A stretch of DNA of 64,000 nt, taken from NCBI GenBank assembly GCA_016714985.1, contig JADKBS010000032.1, forward strand, positions 1-64,000, written 5' to 3'. Below the pieces are notes generated by a model. That model had not been told where the DNA came from, did no database searches, and saw only the letters and a program-made list of their open reading frames with translations. Origin of the DNA: Saprospiraceae bacterium. GTDB lineage: Bacteria; Bacteroidota; Bacteroidia; Chitinophagales; Saprospiraceae. Shown here piece by piece: positions 26,008 through 33,541 of this stretch. Within the stretch, counting starts at the first letter, position 1. Each line of letters begins with the position of its first letter. The translations under genes and the position numbers were made by a program.

Positions 26008-26646
26008 TTACTCAATATGATACTCCACCAAGCGGCTTTCGTAATAATCTGGGGTGCTGTAAAATGAAATATAGTGCTGCACCAACCCAACTCCCTTTGC
26101 ATAGTAATAGGGATAAGTGCGAACCCCAAAGGGAGATTCAAGTCCCAACGGATAAATAAGGAGGTCTTTGGAAAGGCACTCCTCAAAAGTGCCAGCGGGG
26201 ACAGTTACAGGGGAGAACCCAGTCTTCATTTTTTCTTCAGTCCAGAACAATGGGAAGTCGCCGCTCCAAGTCGTGTCTTGTCCCAATAAAATGCCCTGAT
26301 TTACGGAAAACACTGGCGTTCCCCCATCTGCTTTCACCAAGAACCCGCTGGAGTCACGATAAAGGTGCTCGAATTCGCCGCCGAAATTGGTGCCTTTCAC
26401 TTTGGCATAAGTAAAGCCATTCACTACTTCCTCGCCTGTTACGGTCACCGTATCAATCCTAATGTAAGGTGTTTCGTTGCCCATTGTGTCAATCTTGACC
26501 CAATTGTAAATCCAATAGTTGCCGGGTGAGAGCGGAAAGTATTCGGTGGCAGAGATGGGTGCAGTCGTGGCGTCGTCGTCCTTGTCTTTGCAAGAAAAGG
26601 CAAGCATGATAGTGTAGGCCAAAAACAGATAAGCTAGGTTTTTCAT
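26008..26646 (-). CDS. Putative lipoprotein, unknown function
   Basis: A 212-residue lipoprotein: FLAYTIMLAFSCKDKDDD has a lipobox cysteine near residue 19 followed by acidic residues. The mature domain begins EYFPLSPGNYWIYNW, a motif common in Bacteroidota surface lipoproteins, and has VTVPAGTFEECL. The family's role is not known. It is divergent from the DUF1003 gene. Confidence 0.75.
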   Translation of the reverse strand: MKNLAYLFLAYTIMLAFSCKDKDDDATTAPISATEYFPLSPGNYWIYNWVKIDTMGNETPYIRIDTVTVTGEEVVNGFTYAKVKGTNFGGEFEHLYRDSSGFLVKADGGTPVFSVNQGILLGQDTTWSGDFPLFWTEEKMKTGFSPVTVPAGTFEECLSKDLLIYPLGLESPFGVRTYPYYYAKGVGLVQHYISFYSTPDYYESRLVEYHIE

Positions 26647-26695
26647 CTTGAAACTTAATTTGGTGAAGAATGGGGCTATAACGATATGGTGGGCT

Positions 26696-26703
26696 TACTT
26701 TTG
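26696..26703 (+). promoter_or_regulatory. Candidate -7 box TACTTTTG
   Basis: An exact TAnnTTTG match lies 25 bp upstream of the DUF1003 start. A TTTG at 26659 is too far for a normal -33, so support is only partial. Confidence 0.4.
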
Positions 26704-26727
26704 TTTAAAGTCAATAAATTAACAGCC

Positions 26728-27288
26728 ATGAAAGCAGCCACCACCTTCCCCCACCAATACCTCGAGAAAATGCTCCACACCGAAGACCAGCACCTGCGAA
26801 AGCTGCACGGTCTGGTTTCCGATGCCTTGAAGGAAGAAAAATTGATTGTAAAAAACTTGCGGCAGCAATCCACGGAAAAGTCCACCACCGGCCAGCGCAT
26901 TGCTGATCAAGTGGCGACCTTTGGCGGAAGCTGGACCTTTATCATCAGCTTCGGCATGGTGCTGGCGGCCTGGATTGGTGCCAACGTGGTCATGGCCACC
27001 AAGGCATTCGATCCGTACCCGTTCATCCTGCTCAACCTGGTGCTGTCCACCATAGCCGCCCTGCAAGCCCCGGTCATCATGATGTCGCAGAACCGCAAAG
27101 AGGAAAAAGACCGAAAACGGGCAGAGAACGACTATATCATCAACTTGAAGGCCGAAATCGAAATCCGCAACCTGCACCAAAAAATCAACCTGCTGATGGA
27201 GGAGCAGTTCCAGACATTGTTGGATGTGCAGAAGTACCAAGTGCAATTGCTGGAGGAGATTGCAGGGAAGAAAGGCGGGGGTAAATGA
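26728..27288 (+). CDS. DUF1003 family membrane protein
   Basis: A 186-residue protein. The segment VATFGGSWTFIISFGMVLAA and the following FDPYPFILLNLVLS, then AALQAPVIMMSQNRKEEKDR are the diagnostic core of DUF1003, with two membrane helices. It ends in a cytoplasmic coiled-coil-like region (NDYIINLKAEIEIRNLHQ). The start at 26728 (MKAATTFPHQYL) follows a -7-like box. The function of the family is unknown. Confidence 0.87.
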   Translation: MKAATTFPHQYLEKMLHTEDQHLRKLHGLVSDALKEEKLIVKNLRQQSTEKSTTGQRIADQVATFGGSWTFIISFGMVLAAWIGANVVMATKAFDPYPFILLNLVLSTIAALQAPVIMMSQNRKEEKDRKRAENDYIINLKAEIEIRNLHQKINLLMEEQFQTLLDVQKYQVQLLEEIAGKKGGGK

Positions 27289-27310
27289 AATTGGGAAATT
27301 GGGAAATTGA
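27288..27310. repeat. 8-bp array AAATTGGG after the DUF1003 stop
   Basis: Three copies of AAATTGGG (the last AAATTGAG) start in the stop codon of the DUF1003 gene. It is another boundary array with its own unit. Confidence 0.7.
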
Positions 27311-27331
27311 GTGAAGCGATTGAACCCTCAA

Positions 27332-28756
27332 TCACTCGGAATAGTACAACCTCTCCTCCTCCGTAACCCGCCAGATTTGCAGCAATTGGGCATTCAGTTT
27401 GGAGGCATTGGGGTGCGTGATTTTTTCATTCCAGCCAAGCACGGGACAGTCGCTGGCCAGTTTCACTTTATTTTCCGAGGAGCGGGCAATGGTTTCCAGT
27501 GCCGCTTTTTCGCAGTCGTTGTGGTCAAACTCCGGCAGGTCGGCAGTGGTGACTGCCAGCGAAAGGGCGGCCAAGCCCCAGGCATACCAGCGGCGTTTCG
27601 GCCAGTTGTTGCGGAGCAATATAATTGCCGTTTTTGCATAAAAAAATACCAAGCAAAGCGTGACGGGCAGTATCGTATCGTGCCGGACGATGAGTGAGCG
27701 ATAGTGCCGGTATCCGCCCAAAGGCAACAGCAGCAGGTATGCGACGATGAAAACGATTAGCCATTTCCCAATGAGCTTGACTTGGGCTTTGTCTTGGGCA
27801 CTAGCGAATTTCCGTATCAAAACGAGGTTGACCACAATGCCCAATAGCAGCAGTGGGAAGCCCAATTTCAAGGTCAAAATTGAGGCAAGCCCACGCAGTA
27901 GGGCAGGGTAGCGCCCTGTCAAGGAAATGATGGCAGGGCTGTCCGATTCGCTGTTGAAGCTGCCAACGTAAAGCGACCAAAGCGAGAGTAGCACGACCAG
28001 CATGAAATAAAAAAGCAGTGGTTTGGGCATTTCGGCAGCGGCTTTGGTTGCCCTTCGGGCAATGGGAAAGTCGGTCAGTTCACGCATGTTTTTCACATAA
28101 AAAAATAGCAAGGCAAATGGGCAAACGATGAGCAAAATGCCCGGCACGAGCGGCCCGCTCAATGGCAGTGCCACGGCCAAGGGCAGCAGCCAGAGGTGTT
28201 GCCAACGCTGGACATTGCCGCGGTAAAAAGGGAGGAAAAAGGCCAATAGGAAGGCCATCGGCAACGGGTAGAAAAAGGTGTAGGTGATGGATTTTTCGAT
28301 GATGCCCATCTGTAGATTGTAGCCATAGGCTTGGAAAAACGGCGTTACCAACGCTGCGGCCAGCAGCAGTTCCCAGCGGCGGTTCCCACCTACGGCGAAT
28401 GCGGCCAGCAGTCCAATAAGGGCCAATTGTAAGGCGGTTTTCAGCAGGGCACTGGAGCGGTAAACGCTGTTGACGGGATTCGAAAACGCTTGTAGAGCTT
28501 GTGGCAAGTGCATGAAAAACCAACGCATCGGGGCATGAACGAAGTAGCGGTTGGGGGCGCAGTACCGCTCGCCCTCCAGTACGGTGAGGCCAAAGGGGTC
28601 GTGCAGCACCTGCTCATATTTGTCCGCTGGCACGACGATGGGGGCGATGTCGCCATCGAGCACAGCGTTCAGGTGCTGGAAGAAGGAATATCCCCCGTCT
28701 AACAAGAGGAACAGCACCACCAGTACGAGGATGGCGTGTGGCGGCTCAGTGCGCAT
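27332..28756 (-). CDS. Polytopic membrane protein, unknown function
   Basis: A 474-residue protein with about ten hydrophobic helices and a soluble C-terminus rich in charged residues. A loop after the first helix contains DKYEQVLHDPFGLTVLEGERY. The topology resembles integral membrane proteins of the glycosyltransferase-C type, but I see no diagnostic motif and leave the function open. The start at 28756 overlaps the end of the upstream channel-like gene by 11 bp, indicating an operon and translational coupling. Confidence 0.7.
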   Translation of the reverse strand: MRTEPPHAILVLVVLFLLLDGGYSFFQHLNAVLDGDIAPIVVPADKYEQVLHDPFGLTVLEGERYCAPNRYFVHAPMRWFFMHLPQALQAFSNPVNSVYRSSALLKTALQLALIGLLAAFAVGGNRRWELLLAAALVTPFFQAYGYNLQMGIIEKSITYTFFYPLPMAFLLAFFLPFYRGNVQRWQHLWLLPLAVALPLSGPLVPGILLIVCPFALLFFYVKNMRELTDFPIARRATKAAAEMPKPLLFYFMLVVLLSLWSLYVGSFNSESDSPAIISLTGRYPALLRGLASILTLKLGFPLLLLGIVVNLVLIRKFASAQDKAQVKLIGKWLIVFIVAYLLLLPLGGYRHYRSLIVRHDTILPVTLCLVFFYAKTAIILLRNNWPKRRWYAWGLAALSLAVTTADLPEFDHNDCEKAALETIARSSENKVKLASDCPVLGWNEKITHPNASKLNAQLLQIWRVTEEERLYYSE

Positions 28757-29096
28757 TTTCAGCCAAGTGAAGTTTGTGTAGCAGGCGGTGCAGGGCTGGC
28801 GCAATGACAATGGACACCGCTGCTAGGAATGCAATGCCGCTGTACAAGGCGTAAAATGCAGCGAACAGTTTGCAGCTATCAGTTTCGGCGCCGGGGCCGG
28901 GGCCCATCCCCGTCAAAATCATGGCGGCGTTGTAGAAGCCATCAATCAACGAGAGGCCACCAAGGTAGCAGTAGCCGAACATGCCCACACCGAGTGAAAA
29001 GGCGATGAGCACCGCACTGGCCAAAAAATAGCGGAACACCCGGCGGCGGAAAACGGCGGGCTTGGCAAGGGGCTGCTTTTTGTGCTCGAATTTCAT
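28746..29096 (-). CDS. Two-helix, ion-channel-like membrane protein
   Basis: A 116-residue protein starting MKFEHKKQPLAKP; the longer frame upstream runs through a repeat element and is not credible. Two membrane helices flank a short re-entrant-like segment (GFYNAAMILTGMGPGPG), reminiscent of the pore loop of small two-TM potassium channels, but the canonical TVGYG is absent. FAAFYALYSGIAFLA is the second helix. It ends in a His-rich tail. It is coupled to the large membrane protein downstream. The channel reading is inference. Confidence 0.6.
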   Translation of the reverse strand: MKFEHKKQPLAKPAVFRRRVFRYFLASAVLIAFSLGVGMFGYCYLGGLSLIDGFYNAAMILTGMGPGPGAETDSCKLFAAFYALYSGIAFLAAVSIVIAPALHRLLHKLHLAENAH

Positions 29097-29134
29097 GCTG
29101 GCGAATTTTTGGCGAAAATAGTCCAAGTTTGCAC

Positions 29135-29299
29135 TTAGGGACGAGACACCAATAAAATGTACATCTTGGCCGGCTCTTTTTCCTTCTAAATCGCTTAAAA
29201 AATAAGTCCGTAGCGCTGCTATGCACTGATTTTTTAAGCGATTTACAAGAAAAAATAGCTCACCCAATCTTGTACACTTTATTGATGCCTCGTCCCTAA
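29135..29299. mobile_element. 165-bp MITE-like element
   Basis: The ends are a perfect 11-bp inverted repeat (TTAGGGACGAG / CTCGTCCCTAA), and similarity continues inward for about 30 bp (CAATAAA-TGTAC) with a few mismatches. The centre holds a perfect 16-bp inverted repeat, AAATCGCTTAAAAAAT at 29188-29203 and its complement at 29229-29244. No ORF and no obvious target duplication are seen. It fills the divergent promoter region between the channel-like gene and the EamA gene. Confidence 0.65.
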
Positions 29300-29315
29300 A
29301 ACATTCCAACCCACC

Positions 29316-29738
29316 ATGCAGCAAGCCATAATTTTCGCCCTTTTGTCCATGCTCTTTGCGGGCTTCACCTCTGTAATCGCCAAGATGGGGCTGAAAAACG
29401 TCAGCGGGGATGCCGCCCTCGTGGTGCGCACGGTCTTCGTCATGGCCGTCGTGCTGGCCAATGCGGCCCTGTTCCGCCAATTCAAGGAGCTTAAGGCGCT
29501 GACAACCAGTGATATAACCTTTCTCGGCATCTCAGGTTTTACTGCAGCCATGTCGTGGATATTCTTTTACAAGGCCATCAAAATCGGCGACGTCTCGCAA
29601 ATCATCCTGATTGACAAGGCGAGCATTTTGATAACCTTGGTGCTCTCATTCCTCATCCTGAAAGAACCGATGACCCTGAAAACCCTCCTCGGTGGTGGGC
29701 TGATCCTGAGCGGACTATTGGTCTTGACTTTGAAATAA
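29316..29738 (+). CDS. Half-size EamA/DMT transporter
   Basis: A 140-residue inner-membrane protein with five hydrophobic helices, one EamA domain. The opening LLSMLFAGFTSVIAKMGL and the closing LKEPMTLKTLLGGGLILSG are typical. Single-domain members are thought to work as dimers; the substrate is unknown. Its start is 16 bp from the end of the MITE-like element, so its promoter probably lies within that element. Confidence 0.85.
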   Translation: MQQAIIFALLSMLFAGFTSVIAKMGLKNVSGDAALVVRTVFVMAVVLANAALFRQFKELKALTTSDITFLGISGFTAAMSWIFFYKAIKIGDVSQIILIDKASILITLVLSFLILKEPMTLKTLLGGGLILSGLLVLTLK

Positions 29739-29753
29739 TCAGCAACTTCGCTT

Positions 29754-30122
29754 ATGCTCAAATTCAACCGAAAATACTTCCTCCTCGCCCTCTTGATTTT
29801 CATCCTGGAGGTGCTGATAGCGCTGTATGTCCACGACCGCTTCGTGCGGCCCTATGTAGGAGACGTGCTGGTGGTCATCCTGCTTTATTGCTTCGCAAAA
29901 GCATTCCTGGACCTACCTGCCTTGCATTTGGCCCTTGGCGTGTTGGCGTTCTCCTTTGCCATCGAAATCATGCAGTTTTTCGAGGTGGTTGAACTGCTGG
30001 GGTTGGGCAGCAATCAACTGGCGAGGGTGGTCATTGGCACCTCTTTCGCTTGGGAGGATTTTTTGGCATACACGGCGGGCATCTTGGTAGTCATAATAGT
30101 TGAAAACCAGCAGAATCGCTGA
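29754..30122 (+). CDS. DUF2809 family membrane protein
   Basis: A 122-residue protein with four helices. Diagnostic are VRPYVGDVLVVILLYCF, AFSFAIEIMQFFEVVELLG and SFAWEDFLAYTAGIL. The function is unknown. It starts 15 bp after the EamA gene and is likely in the same operon. Confidence 0.85.
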   Translation: MLKFNRKYFLLALLIFILEVLIALYVHDRFVRPYVGDVLVVILLYCFAKAFLDLPALHLALGVLAFSFAIEIMQFFEVVELLGLGSNQLARVVIGTSFAWEDFLAYTAGILVVIIVENQQNR

Positions 30123-30133
30123 TATTTGCAGCA

Positions 30134-30176
30134 CCCCATCAACCCTTATCCACCTTTTATCCACCATTATCAACCC
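30134..30176. repeat. TTATCAACC/TTATCCACC array abutting the YdeI start
   Basis: Four copies of a 9-10-bp unit (ATCAACCC, TTATCCACC, TTATCCACC, TTATCAACC) lie immediately upstream of the start codon at 30180. A related array in both orientations lies at 39350-39420. Confidence 0.65.
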
Positions 30177-30179
30177 AAA

Positions 30180-30764
30180 ATGGATATCACCGAAGTCTTC
30201 TACCCACACACCCGCCAGCACTGGCACAACTGGCTCGCCGAGCACCACTTGATTAAAAAAGAAGTCTGGGTTCAAAAATTCCTGAAGGCAAGTGGCAAGC
30301 CCTGCATTTCCTACGATGACCTCGTGGAGGAATGCCTTTGCTTCGGCTGGATTGACGGCACACAGAAAAAATACGACGAGGAAAGTTCCGTACAGCGCAT
30401 CACGCCCCGCCGCAAGAAGAGCTTCCTCAGCGAACTCAACCGCCAACGCATCTGGAAGCTCCAGCACCTCGGCCTAATGACCCCAGCGGGCATCGCCCCT
30501 ATCGAGTCGCAAATCGGCTCGCCCGACGACCCCTTTCAAATCCCTCAATGGATACTGGAATCCCTCCAACAGGACGAACAGGTCTGGCGCAACTTCGAGG
30601 AGTTTCCGCATTTTTATAAAAGGCTGAAGGTCAACTGGATTACGGAAGCTGGCCAACTGCGCATGGAGGAGATGCAAAAGCGGCTAAACCACCTGCTAAA
30701 AATGACGGCACAGGGCAAACGGTATGGGTCGGAGCCGATGATAGGGTTGGTTTTGGAGGTATGA
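30180..30764 (+). CDS. YdeI/OmpD-associated family protein
   Basis: A 194-residue soluble protein. The N-terminal domain has EVWVQKFLKASGKPCISYDD-type sequence leading to the diagnostic EECLCFGWIDG and ITPRRKKSFLS-LNRQR. The C-terminal half is helical (WKLQHLGLMTPAG), as in the bacteriocin-protection/OmpD-associated family. The role is not well defined; members have been linked to antimicrobial resistance. The start at 30180 (MDITEVFYPH) is chosen because upstream in-frame sequence is the repeat array. Confidence 0.83.
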   Translation: MDITEVFYPHTRQHWHNWLAEHHLIKKEVWVQKFLKASGKPCISYDDLVEECLCFGWIDGTQKKYDEESSVQRITPRRKKSFLSELNRQRIWKLQHLGLMTPAGIAPIESQIGSPDDPFQIPQWILESLQQDEQVWRNFEEFPHFYKRLKVNWITEAGQLRMEEMQKRLNHLLKMTAQGKRYGSEPMIGLVLEV

Positions 30765-30960
30765 GGCTATGACTGTCCATTCGGTAGGCGTTTGGTGTAG
30801 GCGGGATAGCAAAATGCCAATTTGTACGGACCAAGTATGAGTCATATCAGGAAATGACCAAGCAACACAACGAGGTATGTAAGTTTAATTGCAGGAATGG
30901 AAAATTCAAACCGCTTGCCTACATTTACCGCCCATTTTCACCAGCAAAAAATAAATTGCA

Positions 30961-31749
30961 ATGCAAGAAGATAGCGCCAAAATTGACAAAATAGTTCGAG
31001 ATGCCAACGATTTCAGGCTTGGGGAATACCTCAGCCGAGGCTTCGGGCTTTTTCAGAAGGATCTTGGCGGCTTTATCGTGTTCACCCTGGTTTTCATCAT
31101 TATTTCGATGGTAATAGGGGTAATTCCGTTCGTTGGCAGCCTTGCCAATTCCTTGGTTGTTGGCCCCGTTGCCGCAGCGGGTTTTTACCTCGTGGCCCGT
31201 CGGCTCGACCGGGGGGAGGCCGCCGAGTTCGGCCAGTACTTCAAGGGGTTCGACTATGCGGGAAAGCTAGTATTGGCGGCCCTTGCCACTTCTATCATTT
31301 CAGGCTTGGCCTTCATACCGTTCATAATGGCTGTTTGGGATCCCAGTTGGGTGGAGTGGTACCAAGAGATCATCCAAAATCCCGGCCAACCGCTCCCTGA
31401 GGTGCCCGTACTGCCCCCGCTGTGGTCGTTATTGTTGCTGTTGCCTGTGGTCTGTCTGGCCATTGCCTACAGCTTTACCTATCATTTCATCATCTTCCAC
31501 GGGCTGGATTTTTGGCCAGCGATGGAAGCGAGCCGCAGGCTGCTGACCAAGCATTTTTTCATGTTCTTCATGTTCGGGCTGGTGCTTGGCCTTATCTTGG
31601 TTTTTAGCCTTTTTGTCTTCTGCGTTGGCATATTGGCGGGCTTCCCCGTTGTTTATTGCGCACTCTATGCTGCCTTTGCCGACCTCACCAAACTCAATGT
31701 TGCACCGTTAGACGAAGAGGAGGGGTTAGAACGGCATTTGGTGGATTGA
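30961..31749 (+). CDS. Polytopic membrane protein, DUF975/GPDP-membrane-domain-like
   Basis: A 262-residue protein with about six helices. ANDFRLGEYLSRGFGLFQKD at the N-terminus followed by a glycine-rich first helix, and WPAMEASRRLLTKHFFMFF near residue 190, match the general pattern of DUF975-like proteins and the membrane domain of glycerophosphodiester phosphodiesterases. No enzyme domain is present. The function is unknown. The spacer 30765-30960 shows nothing recognisable. Confidence 0.65.
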   Translation: MQEDSAKIDKIVRDANDFRLGEYLSRGFGLFQKDLGGFIVFTLVFIIISMVIGVIPFVGSLANSLVVGPVAAAGFYLVARRLDRGEAAEFGQYFKGFDYAGKLVLAALATSIISGLAFIPFIMAVWDPSWVEWYQEIIQNPGQPLPEVPVLPPLWSLLLLLPVVCLAIAYSFTYHFIIFHGLDFWPAMEASRRLLTKHFFMFFMFGLVLGLILVFSLFVFCVGILAGFPVVYCALYAAFADLTKLNVAPLDEEEGLERHLVD

Positions 31750-31842
31750 TGGGGGCATCAACACTTACTCGTGCCTTGGTTAAATAATCCGAGTCATTGA
31801 ACTACCGCTTCCAACAAGCGTTTTTTTGCCTAAAACCCATTT

Positions 31843-32484
31843 ATGACGGTAGAAATCTGGTCCGATATCGCCTGCCCGTTCTGCTATATCGGCAAGCGGC
31901 GATTTGAGCGGGCGCTGGCGCAATTTGAAGGAAAAAACGAGGTAGCCGTCACTTGGCGCAGCTTCCAGCTCGATCCCACATTGGAGACCGACCCCAGCAT
32001 CAGTGCTGTGGCGTCCTTGGCTGAGAAAAAAGGCTGGTCGCTGGAGCAGACCCATCAAGCACAGGCCTACGTGACCCAAATGGCGGCAGGCGAAGGGCTT
32101 GCCTACTATTTCGACAAGCAGGTGGTTGCCAATACCTTCGATGCGCACCGCCTCACCCATTTTGCGAAGCAGCATGGCAAGCAACTGGAGGCCGAGGAGG
32201 CCATTTTCCACGCCTATTTTACCGAAGGAAAAAACATCGCCGACCACGATGCGCTGGCCGAAATCGGTGCCGCCATCGGACTCGACCCCGTGGCCGTGCG
32301 GGCCGCCCTCGCCTCCGATGCCCATGTCGATGGGGTAGGCGAGGACATCCAACTCGCCCAGCAATTCGGTATCAGCAGCGTGCCCTTTTTTGTTTTCGAT
32401 CGGAAATATGCGGTGTCGGGAGCGCAGGAAGTGGGAGCTTTTTTGCAGGTGATGGAGCGGACGCAAGCGGCTACTGCTGGTTGA
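31843..32484 (+). CDS. DsbA-family oxidoreductase, FrnE-like
   Basis: A 213-residue thioredoxin-fold protein. SDIACPFCYIGKRRFE carries the CPFC redox pair at residues 11 and 14. The helical insert (AQAYVTQMAAGEGLAYYFDK, NTFDAHRLTHFAKQHGK) and the cis-Pro region FGISSVPFFVFD are those of FrnE/2-hydroxychromene isomerase-like DsbA proteins. No signal peptide is seen, so it is cytoplasmic. By family it may act as a disulfide isomerase or detoxifying reductase. Confidence 0.9.
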   Translation: MTVEIWSDIACPFCYIGKRRFERALAQFEGKNEVAVTWRSFQLDPTLETDPSISAVASLAEKKGWSLEQTHQAQAYVTQMAAGEGLAYYFDKQVVANTFDAHRLTHFAKQHGKQLEAEEAIFHAYFTEGKNIADHDALAEIGAAIGLDPVAVRAALASDAHVDGVGEDIQLAQQFGISSVPFFVFDRKYAVSGAQEVGAFLQVMERTQAATAG

Positions 32485-32554
32485 TTTTGAAAAAAAGCGG
32501 TGTACGGGTTTCCACTGCTTTCCCATTTTTGAATACCTTTGATTTTCGCAACGC

Positions 32555-32917
32555 ATGAAAAACGCAAGCCACATCCTCCGAAACGTTTCCGCTTTGGTGC
32601 TCACGGGCATCTACGTGGCGTTTTGGGCTTGGATGAGCTTGCACCATTTCGTCCTTCACGACCACCATCACCACGGTCAGAAGACCTGCTACCACGCCCC
32701 AACGGAGAAGCACCTCCACTCGGAGGAGTACGGCGGGCTGGATTGTTCGCTTTGCCATATCGTGCCAAGCTTGGCGGAGCCGCCCGTGCTTTCGGGGCTT
32801 TTGCTCCAACTGCCTGAATTGGTTCAATGCCCACCCGTTTTCGGCGACCGCATCCTTTGTTCCGCTTCGCCGCACACCCTTTCCCAACCCCGTGCGCCGC
32901 CCGTGCGCCCTGCCTGA
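32555..32917 (+). CDS. His-rich membrane-anchored protein, possible metal binding
   Basis: A 120-residue protein that I cannot place in a family. One N-terminal helix (SALVLTGIYVAFWAWMSLHH) is followed by a histidine cluster (HHFVLHDHHHHGQKTCYH, HLHSE) and CSLCH. The C-terminal 40 residues are proline-rich and low in complexity. The His/Cys content suggests metal binding in the periplasm; this is inference. It heads a set with the DUF3299-like and DUF5916 genes on the same strand. Confidence 0.6.
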   Translation: MKNASHILRNVSALVLTGIYVAFWAWMSLHHFVLHDHHHHGQKTCYHAPTEKHLHSEEYGGLDCSLCHIVPSLAEPPVLSGLLLQLPELVQCPPVFGDRILCSASPHTLSQPRAPPVRPA

Positions 32918-33021
32918 TTTTTTTTCCTGCTGATTTTTTTCGTGAAACCGAGCGGTTGACCGCAAGGCTGTGGGCGTTCCCCTCTCTGCCGTTAACCGTC
33001 CGCCGTTGGCTGTAACCTATC

Positions 33022-33477
33022 ATGCTTAAAACTATGCTTCTAAGTGCTGCCCTGTTGTGGGTAGCGCAAACGCCCATTGTGCAGCAACAAAGTGGCTGGG
33101 CGCTGTTTGCCAAAGTGAAATTTAAGGACCTCTACTTCGAGGAATACGGTGCCTTTGCCGCCGTGCCTGTCTTCGATGCCGCCATCAAGTCGTGGCAAGG
33201 CAAGGAAATCAGCCTGACGGGCTATGTGCTGCCACAATCGGAGTTGCAGGACGGCTTTACGGGGATCGTGCTCTCGAAGTACCCTTACAGCCAGTGCTTT
33301 TTTTGCGGCATGGCTGGGCCAGAAAGCATCGCCGAGGTGCAGTTGGCGGGCAAGCGCCCCAAGTTCCGCACGGACAAGACCTATGCTTTCACGGGCAAGC
33401 TGAAGCTGAACGAGCGGGACATGGCGCACTTGAATTTCATGCTGGTGGGGGCCGTTGTTGACCCAATTTCAAATTAA
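33022..33477 (+). CDS. DUF3299-like periplasmic protein
   Basis: A 151-residue protein with a weak signal peptide (MLLSAALLWVAQTP). The core GKEISLTGYVLPQSELQDG followed by KYPYSQCFFCGMAGPESI resembles DUF3299-type OB-fold domains, including the conserved CFFCG pair. The last strand (LNFMLVGAVV) ends the domain. It may bind metal or haem through the CxxC, which is inference. A hairpin terminator follows, just before the next gene. Confidence 0.68.
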   Translation: MLKTMLLSAALLWVAQTPIVQQQSGWALFAKVKFKDLYFEEYGAFAAVPVFDAAIKSWQGKEISLTGYVLPQSELQDGFTGIVLSKYPYSQCFFCGMAGPESIAEVQLAGKRPKFRTDKTYAFTGKLKLNERDMAHLNFMLVGAVVDPISN

Positions 33478-33494
33478 AACAAATGTTCTCATGC

Positions 33495-33535
33495 GCCGGG
33501 CTTGCCTTGCCCAAACGGGGTAGCCCGGCTTTTTT
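33495..33535 (+). terminator. Terminator-like hairpin directly before the DUF5916 gene
   Basis: GCCGGGCT (33495-33502) pairs with AGCCCGGC (33522-33529), and six T residues follow. The T-tract ends 6 bp before the start codon at 33542. It could end the upstream transcript or act as an attenuator controlling entry into DUF5916. Confidence 0.75.
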
Positions 33536-33541
33536 CCAATT

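Noticed and set aside
24672..26186. 504-residue open frame on the minus strand
   Set aside because: Antisense to the GMC oxidoreductase and across a terminator; composition is that of a mirror frame.
27311..27697. 128-codon plus frame after DUF1003
   Set aside because: Antisense to the polytopic membrane protein at 27332-28756; no membrane or domain pattern.
28746..29480. Long 244-codon version of the channel-like protein
   Set aside because: The extra N-terminal part would read through the MITE-like element and antisense to EamA; the protein homology-like part begins at 29096.
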